DNA of 64,000 bases from contig NW_020194610.1 in the NCBI RefSeq assembly GCF_002865645.1, positions 1-64,000 on the forward strand, read 5' to 3'. Both the position numbers and the translations under genes were made by a program. Source of the DNA: Hyaloscypha bicolor E (Eukaryota > Ascomycota > Leotiomycetes > Helotiales > Hyaloscyphaceae). Below the pieces are notes generated by a model. The model had not been told where the DNA came from. It did not search any database and saw nothing but the letters and a program-made list of their open reading frames with translations. How positions within the stretch are numbered: position 1 is the stretch's first letter; each line of letters opens with the position of its first letter. Positions 60,199 to 64,000 of the stretch are shown here, piece by piece.

Positions 60199-61369
60199 TT
60201 TGCAATGAACATGAAGTCTGGATTGGGATAAGGCAAGGGCGTCAGGGACGAGTGAATCGATTTGGAGGTTGGGTTCATGTATATAGTTCTGTTCGTTCCT
60301 GCCGAGCAGGTTCAACTTCCTGGCGTATGGGCATATGGGAAGGGGCGTATTTGGTTTGCACTTGGTTATATAGATATATCATAGAGGAGAGGATCTGAGA
60401 GAATCAAAAGTTAAGTTGCTGAAAGACCCACTGTCTGGATTTGTGATAGGAGCTATTTAATGGGACACCAAAGAATCGGAGCACGAGTACCTGGGCTTGG
60501 TTTCGAAGCGTATAGAATTGAGTGGTTTTGACAGGGGACATAGATAGTGGCTTTCGCTTACCGCCATGTGCTCCCCCCCTAATTAAATGTAACAGTGGGT
60601 CAAAGTGCAGGGGTTTTTTGGTATGGCAACTGGACCGTGCCAGGCTGGTTTTGCGGGGACCCACTATTACATTTATCTAGGGGGGGGAGAGTACGATTTC
60701 ACTTCCTCCCAACCACGGAACTAGGGGTAGCTCCCAATTAATTTAAACCTACGTGTACTTTTCATAGAAGCGTAGTTATAAAGTTATTAAGAAAGTTATT
60801 TTTCGTTTTCTCCTAGCCTGTACTCGCTAACCCTATACCTGGCCACCCGCCTCTCGATTTTCTTAGTTATTGTAACGGCGGAGCTAGAGTAATAGTCAAG
60901 CTCAAAGATCTCTATTTCCTGTCTTATAGAATACAAAGCTAAAGAGAAGAAGAGAAAGAGTGAGAGGAGAAAAGGAGAAGAAGTACTAGCTAAAACGACT
61001 GAGACCACTAAAACGCCGGCTAGCTAGGTGAAACTAGTCAGGTGACAGCTAACCCCATGTGACCCTTGCCAGCGCCGTCACAGTCGTGAGTAAGAAAATA
61101 GCATTTTTACTGATAACTTTATAATTATGCCTTTAAGATACAGTGGAAGGCGAATTGAGAGTCGCTGATTTTTAATTAACTTTTTTAAGGACCGCGGGGT
61201 AAGCCTGTTTCTTTTGTGGCTTTTGCGGGATCCCCTGTAAGCGGGGAGGTAAACCTCGTCTACAGTCGGCACCCATCCATGGATCAGCATCACGATCCCC
61301 AGCAAGGGCTGCGGGCTCAAGTCTGAAGACGATGTGCTAACCAAGTCGCTGCTGGTGAAATTCGTCGCA
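60199..61369. other. Intergenic region with one MITE-like palindrome
   Basis: About 1.2 kb. Apart from the palindrome at 60571-60689 I see no gene. atgtgaccc and tcacagtcgtgag occur near 61060-61090. Confidence 0.55.
60571..60689. repeat. 119-bp MITE-like palindrome
   Basis: Arms of about 31 bp (ctccccccctaattaaatgt... agtgggtc and its inverse gacccactattacattta... gggggag) flank a unique centre of about 57 bp. A small non-autonomous DNA element is likely. No clear target duplication was found. Confidence 0.75.
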
Positions 61370-63551
61370 ATGTCGGATCAAATTGAGCTCGACGAGCTGG
61401 CTGGCGCCCCATCATCCTCGAGTCGACTTCTAAGGCTCCTCCGTGCCCGACCCAGCCCCCAACCTGGCATTCCGCGCCAGCCGCTTCCAATGTCTCTGTG
61501 CGAAGAGTGCGACAAGGCGAGAAGAAACGACTCCGTGAGCGGCGTCCTGCATTCCAATCTCGACACGATCCTGTCCTGTGCCAGCGAGTGTGCCTTCTGC
61601 GCATATCTGTGTGGCCTAGTCGGTCGCGAGAAGTTATCGCAAGCACAGAGAGAGATAATCGGCAGCGGCCACTGTCAGATCTACCTGTCCGAGGACGAGC
61701 GCGTCGAGCTCAACCAGAAGCTGCACTTTTGGTGGAGACATCATCATTGGGACACTTTCGGGGGGGACACTACCTTTGTGACCAAAGAGCTGACTGTTTG
61801 TGGGGAGACATGTGGGGTGGCCCTACTATCTGCTCCCAAAATCACGAACGGAGTGCGAGATGGAATATCGCGCTGACCAGTACCTTCGTCCAGGGCGCGC
61901 GTTTGAGAGGCCCTTCTGGGCGTCTACGGAGCCTCTTACTATCACGAAGAGGGTGCCGACTATCCTGGAATGGATCCGCGATTGCAGAGAGAACCACCCC
62001 CAATGTGTCGCGCCTGCGTCGTCATCCTCGAGCGCTCGTCCAGCGCGCTTCGTCGATATACGGGGTTTGAGGAGCGGCGGCGCAGTCAAGCTGATACGTT
62101 TTGCAGACATCCCCCAGGGAGATGTAATTTCCTATGTGACTTTAAGTCACTGCTGGGGTGGAGTGGTCCCTCTTCGTACTCTGAAGGCGAACCTGCGGGA
62201 CCACCTGAAGAAGATTCCCAAGTCGTCCATCCCGCGCACCTTCTCAAACGCCATCATTCTCGCTCAAGCCCTCGGTATCGGCTTCCTATGGATCGACTCC
62301 CTCTGCATCGTCCAGGACGACCCCTCCGACTGGGAGACCGAGGCCTCCAAGATGCACACCATCTACCGAGGCGCCGTGCTAGCCATCGCAGCAACCTCCT
62401 CCAAGTCTTCAAATGACGGGCCCGACCTGTCCGTCGCGATGCTGCCAGCACACCACATCTACACCACCGAGGACGGGAAAGCAAAACGCACCGTATCCGT
62501 CCGCCATCCGGGGCTCCCGAACCCGATCCAGACGTACCAGAGCCTGCCGATCCACACCCGCGGCTGGATCTTCCAGGAACGGCTGCTCTCCCCGCGGATC
62601 CTGCACGTCATGGACGACGAGTTCATCTGGCAGTGCCACGCGCTCCTGGACACGGAGAGCGGACGCTGCCTGCGCGAGCGCGGAACCGGCCGCAACGACG
62701 AGTATCAGTGGGAGCCGCTCAGCGCCGTCTACACCGTCCCTCGACCGCCGCCGCGCGGCGACGAGAATCCTGGGTTTGCGACGGATCGGCTCTGGTGGAC
62801 GTGGGTGCAGAGCTACACCGACCGGAAGCTGACCTACCCCACGGATATCTTCCCCGCGTTTGGCGGTATGGTGAAGCAGTTCGCCGAGCTGAGCGGCGAT
62901 GAGCCCGTGCTGGGTCTGTGGCGGAGGGAGCTGCCGCTGCATCTGAGCTGGAGCACCCACACGTTGGGATGCGCGCCCGGCGCCGGCACCGTGGCGCGGA
63001 TACCGGCTGAGTTGCGTGCTCTAACGGAGGCATTGCCGAGTTGGACGTGGATGAGCATGCCGATTCCGCATATCAAGCCGTGGACGCACAACATCGAGTG
63101 GAGCCGGTATGCGCCTGACTCTATCTTGCGGGAGGCCGAAGTGCTTGGCATTGATATAGAATGGGCTGGCGAGGCGTGGGCGTCGCTGCCGAGTAAGGGA
63201 GTCCTTACTCTCCGCGGGAGGATGATGTCCATGGCGGAGACGTACACGAAGCCGGACTCGATGGTCTCGGAGCCGACGGGATACTTGCTTGATAACCCAA
63301 ACCTTCGGGGTAATATCGTCATGGATAGGAGGCCGTTTCGGTTCGAGCAGCTGAGGGAGAAGTTTGTTGCGATGGCACTGTGGTCTCGGTCGAAGTATGG
63401 CGAATCTTGGTACTATTTGGTCTTGGAGCCGACGAGGCGGCGGGAGGGAGAGTATCGTCGCATTGGGAGGGCTCTCATGTACTACCGGAGACGGAGTGGC
63501 GGGCCGAGTTTCGGTGAGATTGGATCAATCGAGACTATCACGGTCGTCTGA
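61370..63551 (+). CDS. HET-domain protein, intact except for one frame change
   Basis: From ATG 61370 the frame is open to 61876. The HET part lies in another frame, open from about 61800 to the stop at 63551. A 58-nt intron (61796-61853, GTTTGT donor, GGAG acceptor) would join them in frame and give 707 aa; a frameshift is the alternative. The N-terminus has a Cys pattern (LCEECDKA, CASECAFCAYLC) typical of this HET subgroup. Then ERPFWASTEP, ILEWIRDCRENHPQC, YVTLSHCWGG, TFSNAIILAQALGIGFLWIDSLCIVQDDPSDWETEASKM, IYRGAVLAIAATSS, RGWIFQERLLSPRILH and LPSWTWMSM follow in canonical order. HET proteins mediate non-self cell death after hyphal fusion. Unlike the two HET relics in the window this one has kept every Trp of the core motifs. 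Confidence 0.85.
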
Positions 63552-64000
63552 GACGATGCTGAGGCCCATCTTTCTCGATGCGCTGAGAAGGTTAGACCCG
63601 ATATTAGGAGTATTAAATAAATGACTACAATTTTGAGGAGACAAAGTTGAGTTTGGAATGGACGACGCAAAGCAAAGTCAATGAATAAGAGATGGATGAG
63701 ATATATTTGAAGAGCATCTGCTCCCGGAGTCGTCAAGCAGGCTTAATTCAGTGACGGCAGTGACGGCATTTCGAGATTGTAAAATAAGCGCTTTACATAC
63801 ATGCGAAAACGGGAAGATTACTGGATGGATAGCAATTTGTACCTCAAGACTGTACAAAAGCAGGTCTCGGTAAGATTGCGGAAAGGAATTTGTATTGAAG
63901 TGTTCTGATTGAAATATGCGGGGTTGCCACTGAGAGCTGAGATGTATTCTACTGTAGTGTTCCGGCATAGTCCTTTGCGCCCACGAATCACGGTACTTCT
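63552..64000. other. 3' flank of the HET gene, no gene seen
   Basis: About 450 bp. A short direct repeat gtgacggcagtgacggca is at about 63752-63769. No coding evidence on either strand. Confidence 0.5.

Overview
This window comes from a filamentous ascomycete genome. The evidence is short GT-AG introns (about 45-230 nt) with CTRAC-type branch sites, a Zn2Cys6 regulator, HET-domain genes, a fungal NLR, an AA9 LPMO with CBM1, and AT-rich blocks that look RIP-mutated (TA-rich, very few CA/TG dinucleotides). A Leotiomycetes-like species is a guess from general gene flavour only.

Layout. 1-11.1 kb is a RIP-degraded AT block holding a complete but dead Ty3/Gypsy element (697-6878, minus, 5-bp duplications) and tandem repeats. 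11.2-12.4 kb holds relics of HET-domain genes cut off at the block edge. 12.7-23.5 kb is a housekeeping segment: BCS1-family AAA ATPase (-), Tlg1/syntaxin-6 t-SNARE (+), PP2A B56 subunit Rts1 (-) and TFIIIC tau95 (+). 23.7-32.4 kb is a second repeat block: a dead Helitron (minus) between two inverted 83-bp hairpins, then low-complexity satellite DNA. 32.8-35.8 kb carries a small secreted protein gene next to the repeats and a PTR2-type peptide transporter. 38.0-40.0 kb is a dead HET gene. 40.7-48.0 kb has a Zn2Cys6 factor and an SDR oxidoreductase in convergent orientation, then a regulator-like protein without a zinc cluster. 48.3-49.0 kb is a broken DUF3237-like gene.

49.6-55.0 kb is the most interesting part. 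A five-exon gene fuses a HeLo-like/STAND N-terminal domain to a Ubc4/5-type E2 fold whose catalytic Cys is Ala. It is head-to-head with a NACHT-type NLR, sharing an 804-bp intergenic region. This resembles the divergent NLR-effector gene pairs of fungal programmed cell death, but with a pseudo-E2 as partner. 55.7-57.7 kb is a dead pogo/Fot1-like transposon with 91-bp terminal inverted repeats, seemingly nested in another palindromic element. 58.9-60.2 kb is an AA9 LPMO with C-terminal CBM1, and 61.4-63.6 kb is a HET-domain gene that is intact except for one frame change.

Taken together, conserved single-copy genes alternate with repeat-edged accessory islands rich in allorecognition-type genes (HET x3-4, NLR, pseudo-E2). 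Exon boundaries were placed by eye from splice signals and reading-frame continuity; each multi-exon model below sums to a multiple of three.
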